A stretch of 64,000 nt of DNA. Source: Onchocerca volvulus (lineage: Eukaryota > Nematoda > Chromadorea > Rhabditida > Onchocercidae). The stretch is from contig HG738138.1 in the NCBI GenBank assembly GCA_000499405.2, forward strand, positions 22,330,824-22,394,823, in the 5' to 3' direction. The position numbers were made by a program, and so were the translations under genes. This document shows, one piece after another, positions 12,312 through 25,684 of this stretch (the first letter of the stretch is position 1; each line of letters begins with the position of its first letter). A model generated the notes under the pieces. It was not told the DNA's origin, ran no database searches, and saw only the letters and a list, made by a program, of their open reading frames with translations.

Positions 12312-14192
12312 TTACAATTGATTGAGACAACCGGGAGGTGGTACCGGGAGTGGGCGTCTCTCATCACTTTGTATTGGCATTACCGGTATTCCCCGAATAC
12401 CTGTCATATTGATTCCAAATAAATTATTGCCATTTCCATCTTGAGCATCAACTAACATCGACATATGTTCTGCTTTTTCCGCCTGAGTACTCAAATGTGA
12501 TTCCATTGTTTTCGACGATTCCAAACGACGAGAGAGCAGAAAATTGCTATGAAAATCGTTTTCTAAAATCTTCTTTAGACCATTTCAAATGAAACAAATA
12601 TCGCCCATACATTTAAATAGTGTTACAGTGCTACAAACTAATTCTTTTTTCTGCCATATTTATAATATTACGTGAACAGAAACAGATGAATATTTTGAGA
12701 AGATATCATAGTAACAAACCACACATGAAGATATCATAGTAACAAACCAGAGATGTCTTTATGGTTGATAGGAGGTAGTGGTGGTCTCCGATACGGATCT
12801 AAGTTGCTTGCCGAATTCTGACGCATCATACGAAGATCGTCCTGCCTATCGAATATTGACTTCGGACAGCATAACATCCACCTGCATTTTTCAGTGTCCA
12901 AAGTGTCATCATGAAATTGAATTGCTTAATATTTGATTTCCTAGATGTGAAAATTTTGATTCAATTTCTTTCTTTATTGCTACTATAAAACAGGTATGTG
13001 AAGCTGCTAATGCAGTAGCAAACTAGCCTGGGCCACATAAACTGTGATATATTATCAGAGGAATCACAGAATCGCTGATTATTTCCATGGCTTCTTCTGG
13101 ATTTTTTGCTGGAATCTCTTAACAGTATGAATTAAACTATTAAAGCAATGAATATTCGAAATGAAGAAATTAGTATAGATAAATAAAAGTCGTTTTTGTT
13201 TACTACAAAGAAGTTTACATTAGGTATTGGTCAGTAAGAAATCGTGACATTGCAATGCAGAATGAAAAATCTACACAAAGTGTTGCAAACATCGATCAAA
13301 AAAATCAATCGAATTTTTAGATTTAAGTAAAAACTCACTTCTTGTTCAGTATCAGGCAGGTAATAATAATGATCAAAACAACAATAATCAGTGATGTACC
13401 AACAGCGATTATAATCCATATAAGCCATGGAATATCTGCAAATTAGTGAGGATTAAGCAGAACAGACAATTAGATAAATTAAGTTAAATTGATTGAGAGA
13501 ATTAAATTTGCATTGTAATCAAGAAAAATAAAATTCTACTAGACTCATTTTAGTGACAATTATTGCTGAATAAATTCTGAAATTAATAAATGGACAGCCG
13601 AATCGATGATTTACAAAAAAATTTTAAAAAAGAGCTTAAGATTTCTATCTGGAAAAGCGTAAAAATGAAAGTGACAAATTCGGGAAATTGGTAAATTAAA
13701 GAAAAGTAATCAAAAAAGAAATAGTACGAAAAAAAAGTAAAAAATTATATTTTCGTTTTCAATAAGCACGAAATGATTGTTATTGTTACAGCAAAAGTCA
13801 ATATAAATTCATCGTTGAAATCTTGATTGATGAGTGGTTTTTACAAGAAATTGATACAGTAGCGATGAATGATGATTGTACAGTGGGAAAATTCGGAGTA
13901 AAACCGTAAAAACAAGTTTCTGATATAATTTTGCAAAAATCAAGTTCGTACCAAAAATATTCCAACTGTTGATTGCATTGAAAAAATTTTGAAATGTCGA
14001 ATTTGTGAAAGTTGCTGTTGGTGAAGCATTAATCTCACTGCTGCCATTATTAGTGGAATTTTCAAAAAACTTTATGATTGCATCGTCCCAGCTCTGAGAC
14101 CAGTTATCAGTTATCACTGCGGTCACGGTAGCAATACTATGTTCAGTAACAGCGATCTTTTCCCTATATGCAAAGATCGTTTCATTGTCCAT
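12312..14192 (-). CDS. Single-pass membrane protein, unrecognised
   Basis: Four exons on the minus strand, 14192-13952, 13435-13339, 12881-12748 and 12562-12312, join with matching phases to 240 aa. I do not recognise the family. The N-terminal about 80 residues carry several N-glycosylation sequons (NET, NST, NAS, NST) and are Ser/Thr/Asn-rich. One strong membrane helix follows at about 83-107 (IPWLIWIIIAVGTSLIIVV...). A basic-cysteine juxtamembrane stretch (NKKWMLCCPK) suggests palmitoylation and a cytoplasmic C-terminus. The tail has two proline-rich stretches (RRPPLPP, RRPLPVPPPG). There is no obvious signal peptide, so it could be type III, or a 5' exon may be missing; the chosen ATG at 14192 is the first in the exon and lies 4 nt after a TTTGGAG. 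Single-helix accessory subunits (KCNE-like) have similar topology, but no motif supports that. Confidence 0.65.
12699..12749. repeat. 28-bp-period tandem duplication at a splice donor
   Basis: GAAGATATCATAGTAACAAA plus three more bases occurs at 12699-12721 and again at 12727-12749. In the minus-strand membrane-protein gene this duplicates the intron start, so a second GGTTTGTTAC donor-like copy lies 28 nt inside the intron. Reading through to the second copy meets an in-frame stop almost at once, so the outer donor is the usable one. Confidence 0.8.
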
Positions 14193-17100
14193 TCGTCTCC
14201 AAATAGTATTCCCATAGAATTGAAGTTAATGAAGTTTGGAAGTTAGAATCATGCCTAACTAATTATAGCTTGCACATATTCAATAATCTGAAAACGAATT
14301 TCACTTAAATTGAATGAAAAAATTTGCTTGTCAACACGACAAATTCTTTTATTCATAACGAAATAAAAAAGACACAAATGAATTCATGAACCCTTAAATA
14401 AGCTTTATTCAAGGTTTATTGATTTAACTGCGGAAAAATTTTTATAAAATAACATTAACAAATGAGCAAACTGAGTAGCAACTTCAATAATCCCGCAGAT
14501 AAAATACAAAACTCGAAAATTTTATAATCGTTTTAAAAAGTCAGGAAGATAGAATGCTATTTTCTAAATTTTGATCTTTCCGTTTAAAGTAAATTCTACA
14601 CCCGGCTTTTGCTATGTTATTATTCACCATAATGGTTATCGAAAAAGCAAAAATGAAGAATCGAATAAAGCTTGATAAGGAATACGAATGAATTATCATA
14701 ACATTGTTTTTCTGATAAGATAAAAACTGTACTGAAGTTTTATGTTTTTTCAGGAAAAAAAAAATATTACAAAGAGTAATATCCCTTAGACTTCTGCAAA
14801 AGATTATCAATGACGTATACTACTATCAGTAATCAAAAAAAACTCAATAATTAGATTTCATTTCAAAATATTAATACAAATTATTCGAGTATTAACATAT
14901 GTAAAGAAAAAAGTGTAAAAAGTTTACTAAAAAAATTATTTTGGCATTCATTTGCGATGTAATACATAAGCGAGAAATGAGAAAATATTGAAGATTATTT
15001 TGACGAAAAAAAAAAAAAAGTTATTATCAACGAAACCAATCATTGATTTTTTGTAGTGAAATGAAGTCTAGGACTATTTTACTGAAAGTAAATAAGCTGA
15101 AAATAATGTTAGATTTTGAAATAAGTTCATAGAGAGTACTTAAGAATGAGATGGATCTATTTCTTTGGATGAAATAAATTTGAGGGATTATTTTCGAACC
15201 AAACGAAAACAAGGCATCAAGAGATAGACCAATAGTCGGTAGTTCAAATTTCCCCTGAGATAAAGTAGCAAAAAATGAATAAAAGGAAAATAAAACGAAT
15301 ATATGAATAAAAGTAACAAAATCTAAATATTCATTTCTTTTTAAATTGATTTTCTTAGAATAAGATAATTTTTCGCATTTCAAAAATGACAAAATTCAAT
15401 TCATTATTCAATTTTCCATTATAATAAAACGTTTTGAGACTCATAGCAGTAAAGAGTAATATTTGCTTTTTCCAAAAAATTTCTAAATTGAGTGCATTGT
15501 AAAAACCATAGCTACTGAAGGATGAACTATCAAATGCTGTCAAATTTATTTGAAATATATATAATTACCATTTTCCATCTCCTTTTACTTCATAACTATT
15601 ACTTTAAATATTCTGATTTGATCAAAACTTGAAATCCTCGAGATAAATAATCACTGTTTTCAAGATGAAGAACTATGATTTGTATTTATCGTTAAATGCC
15701 AACAATTGTTTTGAAAATGATGGCTGCCATTATCATTGATAAAAATATTAGTAAGATAATCAGTAATCTAAATTACCATATAATTAAATGAAAATTTGCG
15801 ATAAGCTAAGATGCAAATTCACTCTGTCGACAAAATTACAACGCAGAGTAGGTCATCTCTTGTAAAATGTATCGAAAATATGACAGAATTAAAAATGTAT
15901 AAAGCTTGACTGATAAAAATGATGAAACTATTATTATTGCCATTAATAACAATATTATTTGTTACTGCACAAGAATAACACCAAAAAAAAAACAGTCATA
16001 GCATGAGATCGAAATCGCGTAAATACAAACTTATCATTACTTAATCTCCTTTATCCAAAAGTTAAATTAGATACTTTTAGATTAAACTTACTTATAAACA
16101 ATTATCAGTGATTAAGTTAGCTGAATAAGTTGAACACCAAACTGCAACTATTGAATAAAATTTATGGCGAATTTATATCCATGATGAGCAGAGAAATAAA
16201 TGGGACAAGCAAAATGTGTTTGTTTTTTGATAAGGAAAGGATGCTGTAACCTATTTGTTTGAGAAGCAGAAAATGAGGAAATCAAATCATTTTGAAATTT
16301 TCATTTAAATTCAATCGATAAATCGTCCAAATAATCAATCATATTTCCTCCGTTCTTTTTTTTTCTGCTCTCATTTTTGTCATTCTTTTCATTCTCGGCT
16401 GCTTTAGTGCGACAAAAAAATAAGAATCATGGAATACTAGTAAACTTCAAGCTATCTAAATTCCTCTTTTGACGCATTTTCGTCATTTGACATAAATTGG
16501 TTCTACCGTATCCTACATATTACAGATTCCAGGATTGAGAATTTTGAGCAGAAGAAGGAGAATACATTGATTCAGAATACTTTCATGTTATCAATTATAT
16601 CAGTTTTCATTGTTTTATCAATAATAGTGAATAAATATGTTCGAATGTTTTTTCAACATTGATTTAGAAAGTTTGATTTCTGTTGAAATTTCAATAGTGA
16701 TGGTAATAATTTAAAGAATTATCTCGTTTAGATAGCAAATAAAAGCCAATATCATCATGATCCTATTGTTATATCATTTCAAATCTTAATATTCATGAAA
16801 TTAATTGACTAAAGTAACTAATTTGTAAAGTAATTTAAATAGCGCTAACAGAAGTGGAGATATTATGGCCTAGCTTTGTTAGGAATAATGATAGAGATTA
16901 AAAATTGTGAAATGAAAAAGGGAAGTGATAAAGTGGAATGATAAGATCAGAAGTTATGAACTCATTCGGATGACTCAAATTGATTCGTCCACACAATCAA
17001 CGGTTTTATGACCTTTCTTTACAACTCCCTACATTTATTACTAACTATAAAGTACATCAAAGATTTCAGGAGAAACAACTGCTGCAAACTTCATCTGTCC

Positions 17101-20100
17101 ATCTGGATGAATCAACAACTCGCCAAAAAAAAATTGGCAATAAATTTAAAATTTTTTCGCACGCCTTTTTTTTTCTTTTAAAGAAGAGTTGAGATTAAAA
17201 AATTTTTGAAAAAAGTCATTTAGTATGTGAAAAACGGGCGCTAAATCTCGTTTTCAAAAATTTAAATTCTAGCAATTAATCAGTCAGTATTTATCGTGAA
17301 AATTACCGTGTGAAATAATGTATAAATGGTATAATTATGAGCAGCTAAATTGTTTGATACAAACGGGAAAATTTGAAGTGGAAAAAAAAAATAGCAAAAT
17401 AAAATCAAAAAATTAATATAAATCAAAAAAAAAAGTTGATTCAAATGAAAAATTTTGAAGTGAGAAAAGAATAGGAAAATAAAATCGATTGTTATGTCCA
17501 AGAATGCTTTGGAGTAAACAAAACTAATCCTATTTTGTTCGTTTCATCCCAAGCAATAAGTCTATTAGTGTGGTAAAATTACATTAAACATCACGATTTG
17601 TACTTCTAAACAGAATGGTAGTGACAACTGTTGAATTATTCAATTCAAACAATTGTTGGCTCAATTGTCGATTGTTTACAGCGTTTGGTCTTAAACCATT
17701 CAACAACACAGTGACAGAATGACTTAATTAGTAGTGCTTTGAGGAAATTGCTCAAATTATGGAATATTATTTGATTGGAGGAAATTATCGGAAAAAGCAA
17801 AGCTTCAAACCAGATGGAAGTTTTTCTCGTTCAATCAATGCAGCAATGAGTGAAAAAAAAAAAAAAAAAATTGATAAAAGTATGAAATCACAGCGAATGA
17901 CTAACTAACTTGAATGTTATTATATCTGAAAATGATGTTGAAATTTCTCTTTTTGACATTGAAATTTTTCATCTCTTTTCTTGCGATCATCCCTTTTTGC
18001 ATACACCATTGAGTGATATCGTAAAAAACCCGATAATTGGCACTCAAATCATTTCAACAATTTTCGTCATTTGCCTCGAGAAATCACTGACGTATTCTAC
18101 ATTCCCATACAAAAAAAGAGAAAAAAAAAAGAAAGGTTTGCATCTTTTTTCTCATCAAGTATATATAGCAAATAACATACTCAAGTTTGGTATGCAAATT
18201 TGTTCAACCTTTTTTTTTCCCAGCAAATTGTCCATATCATTCCTCTCTTTTCTTGCTCCCTATAGATTGTATAGTTGAACAATGGATATTGAAGTTCATC
18301 AGAATCCATCAATTTTAGTTTTTGATGAATTCTGAAAAATTTTACATTCATGAGGTCATCTTTTACCATCATGACAATAAATAATAATTAAAACAATGAA
18401 ATTAGAAGGAAATATTTCGTATGAATGAAACATAAAAATACAAATGCGACACACAGACATTGGACACAAATAACACAGTTCAGTGGTGTACCTCTCAGGT
18501 ATTTTAATTAGTTGCCATTAGCAACGATATGTTTGTTGTTTTATGTTAAAAGGTATCCATGTTATTTCTCTATTGTTGCTAAGAAAATTCATTGATGACA
18601 ATTTTGAAATGCATAATTAACGCTTTCTGTTCTCAACTTTGCATTTCTTTCAGAAATTTCTTCTTTTTTTAGTTGACGATACTTTGTTATTATCATTACC
18701 TTATTTGCATAAGGTTATAAATTACGATAGAAATGACTACAATAGAGCAATAAAAAAGACGTTAATTAAAAGGATGATAATGAAGAAAATTGAGAAGTGT
18801 CATGACATGTAAGATAAATACTTCTATTGATAGCAAATCAGCAAATGGTAATTTTAATGCGAAGAAGGGAGAGAAGATTTGATATGCAATGAAAATGAAA
18901 CTGATATAAATATGTCGAAGATTCATCCGAAAGTGATAATTAACCGGCTTAATTGACACCAAATGATATATTTGTTGAGATAATCAGTATAAGAATAAAA
19001 TTCTCTGTAAGATTAAACAAGAGAAAGGATGTAAAATCAACTAAGAGAAAGAGAAAGATATGTATAATCAAGTGAATAATCCATAAAGTAGTTCTATTTT
19101 ATTTTAAAATCACAATATTCAAAATAGAATACTTTCGTTTCAACAAAACTATTCCTGTATTTTGGATTATTATTACAATTAATTTGAAAATTGCAAATAT
19201 ATTTTGACTATTTCGACTTAGAAAAGAATAATTGAGCGACGTTTCGCTACAAACATTTCCAGACTAAATTGAATTGTAATATTCAAAAAAAGGAAAAAAT
19301 TGAATTGCAATATTTACTTAGACAAATGGAAACAATTTTATAAAAGGAAATAATAATATATTGAAGGAAAAGCAGTAATAACAGATGCAATGGGATAAAA
19401 TTTCGATATATTAATAAAATTGCTGATTGATTTATTTTCCGAAATTTTAAAAAAAAAATATGTAAAGAAGATTAAATTAATGTAAAGGACAGAAAAATTT
19501 TCTAAAATTGGTACTCTCTTACAAACATTTATATAAAAGATAATCAAAATTGAAAAAATATTAAATATCTAATCCAAAAAAAAATTTATATATATATGTA
19601 ATACGAGAAGTATAAAATAAAAAGAATAAAATTGAAGGCAAGCAAAAGTCGCAGTTATTTTATCCTAAATAAACCAAAGAAATGATGCGGAAAAATGATG
19701 CTTAGGCTTAATTTCAACATTAATTATTGTCATCACAACATACATGACACTCTTCATAATTATACTTTTATTTTCCTAACTCTTAGCAGAAGTTGTTTGC
19801 TATTATTGAATATTTGTTTACTTCCAACTCAGTAATGGCTCATTTATCCCAAAAGTTAGCCAACGCAATTCATATTGATCCACAAAATCTCCCATCACGA
19901 TAATTGCAAACTTCAAAGTTTTTTCTCTTGAATCTTAACAGATTAATCACTTACTGTCCCGAGGATAATATTACAATAAGTCGAACTTGAGAGTGATAGA
20001 ATATTGATAGAATTTGATTGGAAAATATCGATCCAAGTGATCAAAAAGTCTCATTAAATCAATTCTATGATCATTGTTGAGTTCTTTTCATTTCTACATC

Positions 20101-20729
20101 ATATTTTAAAAAAACAGTTTTGTCAGAAATCAAGAAAATACAACAATTTTCAATTGTAGCCAACCATTCAGTCAATTAATTTGTCAAGAAGCATCTTTTA
20201 GTCCGATAAATATTATTGAAATTTAAATTTCCTATTTTCAATGACTAAAATTTTTTTAAATTTTTTTTTCGAAATTCTTTTTGTTTCTAACAATTTTCGA
20301 TTTGTCATTTTTTAAGCAATGGTTTGAAACTCATCATGTTAGCTTTAAGCAAAACTAACAGGAAATTTTGGGCAAAAAAAAAAAAAAAAAAAGTGATATG
20401 AAATCAATAGTACAAGAAGTGCTTCATCAAATCCTGAAGATAAACAATGAAAAAATGATGATACTTTGGAAAAGTGTAATATTTTAGAAAATTCAACAAA
20501 CGAAAGAGAAAGAAACAAAAAAAAAAGTGATTGAAAATAATCCTTGTACTCTAAAAATGCGCTTTAAAAGAAAATATTCGCTTTACATTTCACTCAGTTT
20601 TTTTTCACACTTCCAAAAATTATTAATAATGATCTTAATAATTAATAGTTAATAGTTCTTGTTATTTCAACGAAAAAAAAAAACGATTAAGTTCAAAGAT
20701 GGAAAATAGAAGGATCCTCGTAATACTTC

Positions 20730-21165
20730 AGAATCCAAAATTCGAATCCAGAATCCATTATATGAATGCAATAAGTAAAATCAATTTTATTAAACAGGGA
20801 GTTAGTTGATATATAAGGCATCAGCAAGATATGTTTTATAATTCTCCATAAGTTACTTTCTATTACACATTTCTCTAACCGTGTCATTACGATATGTATT
20901 TCGAATTTTATTTCGAATCGTTCCTATTTAAAAAAAAAAAAAAAAAAAAATTCCATTATTAAATTATCCACTTTCATTTGCTGACAGCATTTCCTTTCAT
21001 ATAAAATTTCAAATTACTTGAAAAGTTAGTTTAAAAATTATGTCACTGCTACGAGTATTTCAATTTCAATTTCCAATAATAATATCTCTTGATTATATCA
21101 CAATTATATTTCGCATTATGACGAGAAAAGCTATTTTATGAGGTTTTATGGTTACTAGTCATTAT
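20730..21165 (+). pseudogene. Decayed partial copy of the ARL14EP-like gene
   Basis: This stretch aligns collinearly and in the same orientation with the end of exon 2, all of intron 2 and the start of exon 3 of the ARL14EP-like gene 7 kb downstream. Clear anchors include AAGGCATCAGCAAGATATGT at 20815 against AAGGCATCGGAAAGGTATGT at 28264. Others are CATTACG..TTCGAATTTTATT at about 20886 against 28334, the shared intron run TCTGACA/GCTGACA..TTTCCTT, and CATTATGACGAGAAAAG at about 21114 against CATCATGACGAGGAAGG at 28592. The exon-3 equivalent has a frame shift and a TGA, and the donor and acceptor are damaged. Because the intron is present, it arose by DNA duplication and not retroposition. 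Ends are approximate. Confidence 0.75.
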
Positions 21166-22483
21166 ATCAATCAATAAATAGTAATAATTTCCATATGCTA
21201 ATGAACTGGACAAAATTCTCGAGGAGACAATCTCTTGGACACAAATTTTCAACTTTTGCAAAGAGTAATCTAACCTGAAAAATGGACATGAAAGCAGTAA
21301 GAAGCAATTTAGGCTAGCATGCAACTTGCCTGCATGCTATTGCAAAAGCAAACTAAATATTTAACATGGACAAGCAATATTGTGTTAGAAATCACTCAGA
21401 TTTGTGCCACGAATGATTGATGTAAAGCATTGCAGCATTGTTTAGGATAGAGCATTTTCCTAACGGAGTGATTCCTTTCATCAATTTTAATCGTCGTGGA
21501 TTTATATCGATTTAATATCGATTTAAATTTGAACGGACAACTTAACTTCACAATGTTCCTTGTTACTAATAATAAATGCCATAAGATCAGGCTATCATTA
21601 AATAGAGGAATTTTTCTATTCGTTATTTCAATTGCAAAATTCATTTTTGAATAAAGCAGTAGCAATTCGATACTTTCCATTTAACTTTCCAATTCTGTAA
21701 ATCTGAATAAAAATAAGTTCATGTTAAGTTTGTAATTTCACATATTTTTAATGCGTTACTTTTGTAATCGAGAGAAATGGAAAGACCGTAATCTCCAAAT
21801 CTCTCATAATATATATGCCAATTTGAACTTATTATGACCTTTAATAAGCCTTCAATAATAATATTTGCTACATTTAGTTTACTAATAAATGAGTCAAATT
21901 ATGCAAATTTCTTATCAGCACACAGTTAAGTGCAAGCAAAAAAATAATTTTACTCTATATATATAAAAGGGGTAATTAGATTTCAGCTATTATGATAAAT
22001 TTAGGTAATTTAGCCATTATAATAAATAATGTTATATAAAAAGTCAAAAGAAATTATATAATTTATTTTTTCGAAAGATGAAATAATTTTGGATTAAATA
22101 TATTTATTGGCATTTTTGCATGGAATTTGTCGTCTTACTTCTTCAATTTCCATTTGATATTATTAGTCTGACATTAATACTATGACATATTTATTTGACA
22201 TCCATCTTATTATTATTCCATTTAAGTCAATGATTGTTAGTGTGCGACAATGTAATGTTTTGTTTACATTGAATTTGGTACAAAATTCAGGCTCGATTTG
22301 TTCGAAATTTTACCAGTTTTTGATGTTTTCTAACAAATAAAATTTGACATTTAACATCTTTTATTTTGTTGTATATCTTTCAATTTAATTAGATGTTATT
22401 GTAGGCCTAATTCTTTTATATATCTTGATCTCAAACTGAGGACTTTTCAACGAAACATGTAATTCAATTTTAGTAAAAACAGT

Positions 22484-22528
22484 TATATATATATATATAT
22501 ATGTTTATTTATTTATTTATTTATTTAT
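22484..22528. repeat. Simple repeat (TA)n followed by (TTTA)n
   Basis: About nine TA units run directly into about six TTTA units. Ordinary microsatellite. Confidence 0.9.
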
Positions 22529-22909
22529 AAATGTAGGATATTATTTATTGTACATTTTATTTTTTTTTTGTTTTCATATTATATGAAAATTTTAAAATTC
22601 ACTGATGAATTTCACGTCAAACATCATTTATTCAATTTCCAGATGATCCTGAAAATGATAAATGGTAAATAAAGTTTGAAATGACTTTTAATCTAATTTT
22701 GCAACCTTTTTTCTTTTTTAACAGATCAGAATGGAAAAAAGGCGAGAAGAAATTTTATGAGAGAAATTGGTACAGTAGTAGTGGTTAAATGGACTTATTG
22801 GCAGTGGTTAAATCGATTTACTTTTCACTCACAGAAAATTTAATTTATATAAAACTGAATTTAAAAAATCAAAAAAATAGATGAGATCATTGAATGCACA
22901 AGCAATTTA

Positions 22910-25684
22910 TTAACCAAGAAATTTATGCAAAAATCCTTGAGCAAATTCACCCCCAATAATACTATTCACTTGATTGAGCACTTGTATCGGATTCTGAAAA
23001 GGAAAAGGATTTAGAAACAAAAAAGATGCCATATATACAAAAAGAAAAGAGGCCTTTTTCGTTCACTTAAAAACTTTCATAGGTTAGGTATTCTGCGAAG
23101 ATAATATGTCAGAGGAATGAAAAACAAAACAGGATTATTGAATCCTACCTGATCGATAACACCCGAAAATTCTTCACACCGTTGAATTGCCCTTTGCATT
23201 GCCATGCCAACTTGCAATGATCCTAAAATATCACATTCGCTGATCATCTTCCTCAACTGACCACAATGATGTCGTTCCGCACCTCGTTTACATGTTTCTT
23301 TCCTGGAATGTTAAAGTCAAATTTATCAATGTTTAAGAAAATTAGCAAGAATTATTTCACATGGTAAAATTATCAAAGGGCAAAAATTGGATGGCTTTTG
23401 GTGAGAATAATTATGCTCTTTGTTATGATTATTCCCAGAAAGTATAATTGCAATGGATGAATTGACCTCGTTTTTAATTTTCTACACTTTATAAATAGTC
23501 ATCAAATGGATGGCATTTTCCCTAATACAGTATCAGCACGTACAAAAAGTGACCAACCAACAAACCTGCGTGAACTACGCAAGGATTCACTCAGAATTAG
23601 TCATTTTGGTTTAAATAAGAAATTTGAATATTTGCAAACTCACGAAGCACCGATGAAATCAATTTTTCCACCGGAAAGAGCTTTGGTAATTTGATTTCCC
23701 CAAACATCCCATGTCTTTGCATCGGCTACTTTCACACAATTCCCGTATGCTATTTTCATGAATTCTTTCAGAAATGGTAGACATCCTAGGAAGAAATATG
23801 TTTGTTGCAAGAGTCTTCAAATGAACCTGTTTATAAACATGTAACAAATTTCTTTCAATTTCGATTTGATGAACCGTTTTAATTACTTTTTGAAAACTAT
23901 CGAAAGATATCATCAAAAAGGTAAATTCAAAAAAAAAAAAGAAAAATATTAATTAAAAACCAGAGATTTAAAACGGTCAGACAATTTATAACAATCAGAG
24001 ATGTATTAATTTAGAGAAATGAAACGAAGTATTTCGAATAAAGATGCATTTTTTGTAGGCAATAACAGGTCTGTGATGCCCTTAGATGTCCAGGGCTGCA
24101 CGCGCGCTACACTGGAGGAATCAGCGTGCTGTAACCATTACCGAAAGGTATTGGTAACCCCTTGAAAATCCTCCGTGATCGGGAATTGCAATTATTTTCC
24201 CAACTAAAAAATCTGATTAAAAAATAAAATTTGATTTTTTACTTTCCATTGCTTTGAAATGATTATCTACTTAATCGATAAGCAATTAAAAGTCTGATAT
24301 TGAATATTGACGAACCTTCACCCTTCGGTATACCAAAATTGTTAGTTGCACCAGGTGCTAATTGTCGAAGGGTTGGTAACAGATTAATATCTGTATTTTT
24401 TGGATATGTCTGTGTTTTCGCTCCAAGAAACGTACGTGATTTATCAGGCCCTGAAGTTCCTAAAAATGCTTCTGCAATATCCATCAATGATTTGGTACCA
24501 CTATTCGACTCAATATCATATATGTTTCTTTCTTGCTGACTTGGCATTAGACCACGATTTTCAACTACAGAAAATTCAGCAAATTTATTAATAGTTGGTG
24601 ATAGAGCATTTGTTATAGATTGACCGAACATTTCAGATGGTCGAGAATTGAGTGATACAGGTCCCGGTTCAGGATGACCAGGTCTTGTTCTAAAATAGTA
24701 ATCATATGTATTTCTGATATAAATATATTTCTTGTAGCTTTTTTTAAGATTGCAATATTTCGTCCTTTTTTTCCTCTCTTTCTCTTCCCCTTAAATCTAT
24801 CATTTCAACTGAAATTGTTAGATTGAATTCAGCAATCAATTTAAGGAACAATCATTTAGAGATATTTTAAGACTGGATTTATAAGAAGCAAATCATACAG
24901 TGATTCTATATTAGCTGCAGCGGAATGCTTAGCAGCCGTAGCAACAAGATCTGTGGCCATTTGTGTTAAACGTCCAATGTTTTCATTTGATAAGAAGTTT
25001 AGAAATGGATTGTTGGTGTACTGAAAGAAAACAGCATGTCATTTGTGATTTGTGATAAGTAAGATTAGCATATAGATGGCAAGTATTCGTGATAGAATTG
25101 CTTCTCTTAAATATTCGAGGAATCAGATGGTGCTGGAAGAAAATTATACTTAAATATTATTTATTATCTGATTGTTATGAAAGAATAGGCATAGTGACAA
25201 ACGGATTTATTATTTCGCAATGAGCTCAAAAAATAGTCTTATTTCTGTTTATGAATTGCAAAATTTCCAACTCGGAAATAATGTACTATACTAATCCATC
25301 TTTGATTTCATAAATTGACTTGACTGATATCACGAACAACAAATAGAATCCACAGAATCTTGCCAGGAATGATTTAAATTATTTAGGATATATGTCATCT
25401 GTTTAACTTGATTTTATGGATGGGAATGCTTCAGTAATTCAAACATTCAATATTTCATTTCATAGATGAATCAGTTTCAGTATTATTTCGAAAAATTTTA
25501 ATAATATGGAAAATTTTGTGCAATGATGTGTGAAAGTGACAGGAAGTAAGGAATGATGAGAAGGAGAAAGGATAAGGATTCAATTCAATAATACAATATC
25601 GAGAAATATCACCTGCGCATTGGAAGATCTGAGCGGAATTGATATGAAGAAGAAGAGAAGAGTGGTGACGAATAGTGACGGCAT
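22910..25684 (-). CDS. Secreted six-cysteine protein, unknown function
   Basis: Six exons on the minus strand, 25684-25613, 25020-24899, 24689-24316, 23785-23644, 23302-23149 and 22993-22910, join in frame to 315 aa. The ATG lies 1 nt after a TTTGTAG acceptor, consistent with trans-splicing. Exon 1 alone encodes a clean signal peptide (MPSLFVTTLLFFFISIPLRS, cleavage near SNA-Q24). Residues about 25-185 are polar, Asn/Ser/Thr/Pro-rich and cysteine-free, probably a flexible region. Residues 190-285 form a compact domain with six cysteines at 191, 206, 241, 250, 260 and 279 (CLPFLKEFMKIAYGNC; TCKRGAERHHC; ECD; RCEE), enough for three disulfides, with helix-like spacing. No family is recognised; it looks nematode-specific. 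An 18S rRNA fragment sits in its third intron. Confidence 0.88.
24062..24205 (+). rRNA. 18S rRNA gene fragment (non-functional insertion)
   Basis: About 144 bp match the highly conserved 3' part of eukaryotic small-subunit rRNA: GGTCTGTGATGCCCTTAGAT, then GGGCTGCACGCGCGCTACAC, CCGAAAGGTATTGGTAA, TTGAAAATCC, CCGTGATCGGGA and GGGAATTGCAATTATTT. Only this piece is present, with a few substitutions and small deletions compared with the expected rRNA, so it is a pseudogene fragment. It lies inside the intron between exons 3 and 4 of the minus-strand secreted-protein gene and is antisense to it. Its GC content stands out sharply from the surroundings. Confidence 0.9.

Larger units (their letters stand above)
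14193..22909. other. 8.7-kb region without an intact gene
   Basis: AT-rich non-coding sequence between two minus-strand genes. The longer open frames (15027-15392 minus; 17910-18278 plus) are Phe/Ile/Ser/Lys-rich and lack splice support, as expected of chance frames in AT-rich DNA. The recognisable contents are the pseudogene fragment at 20730-21165 and the simple repeat at 22484-22528. Confidence 0.5.

Noticed and set aside
15027..15392. 121-codon minus-strand open frame
   Set aside because: Same composition problem; no acceptor next to the start and no recognisable domain.
17910..18278. 122-codon plus-strand open frame
   Set aside because: Phe/Ile/Ser/Lys-rich translation from AT-rich DNA, broken by poly-A runs, with no splice context or motif; expected by chance.
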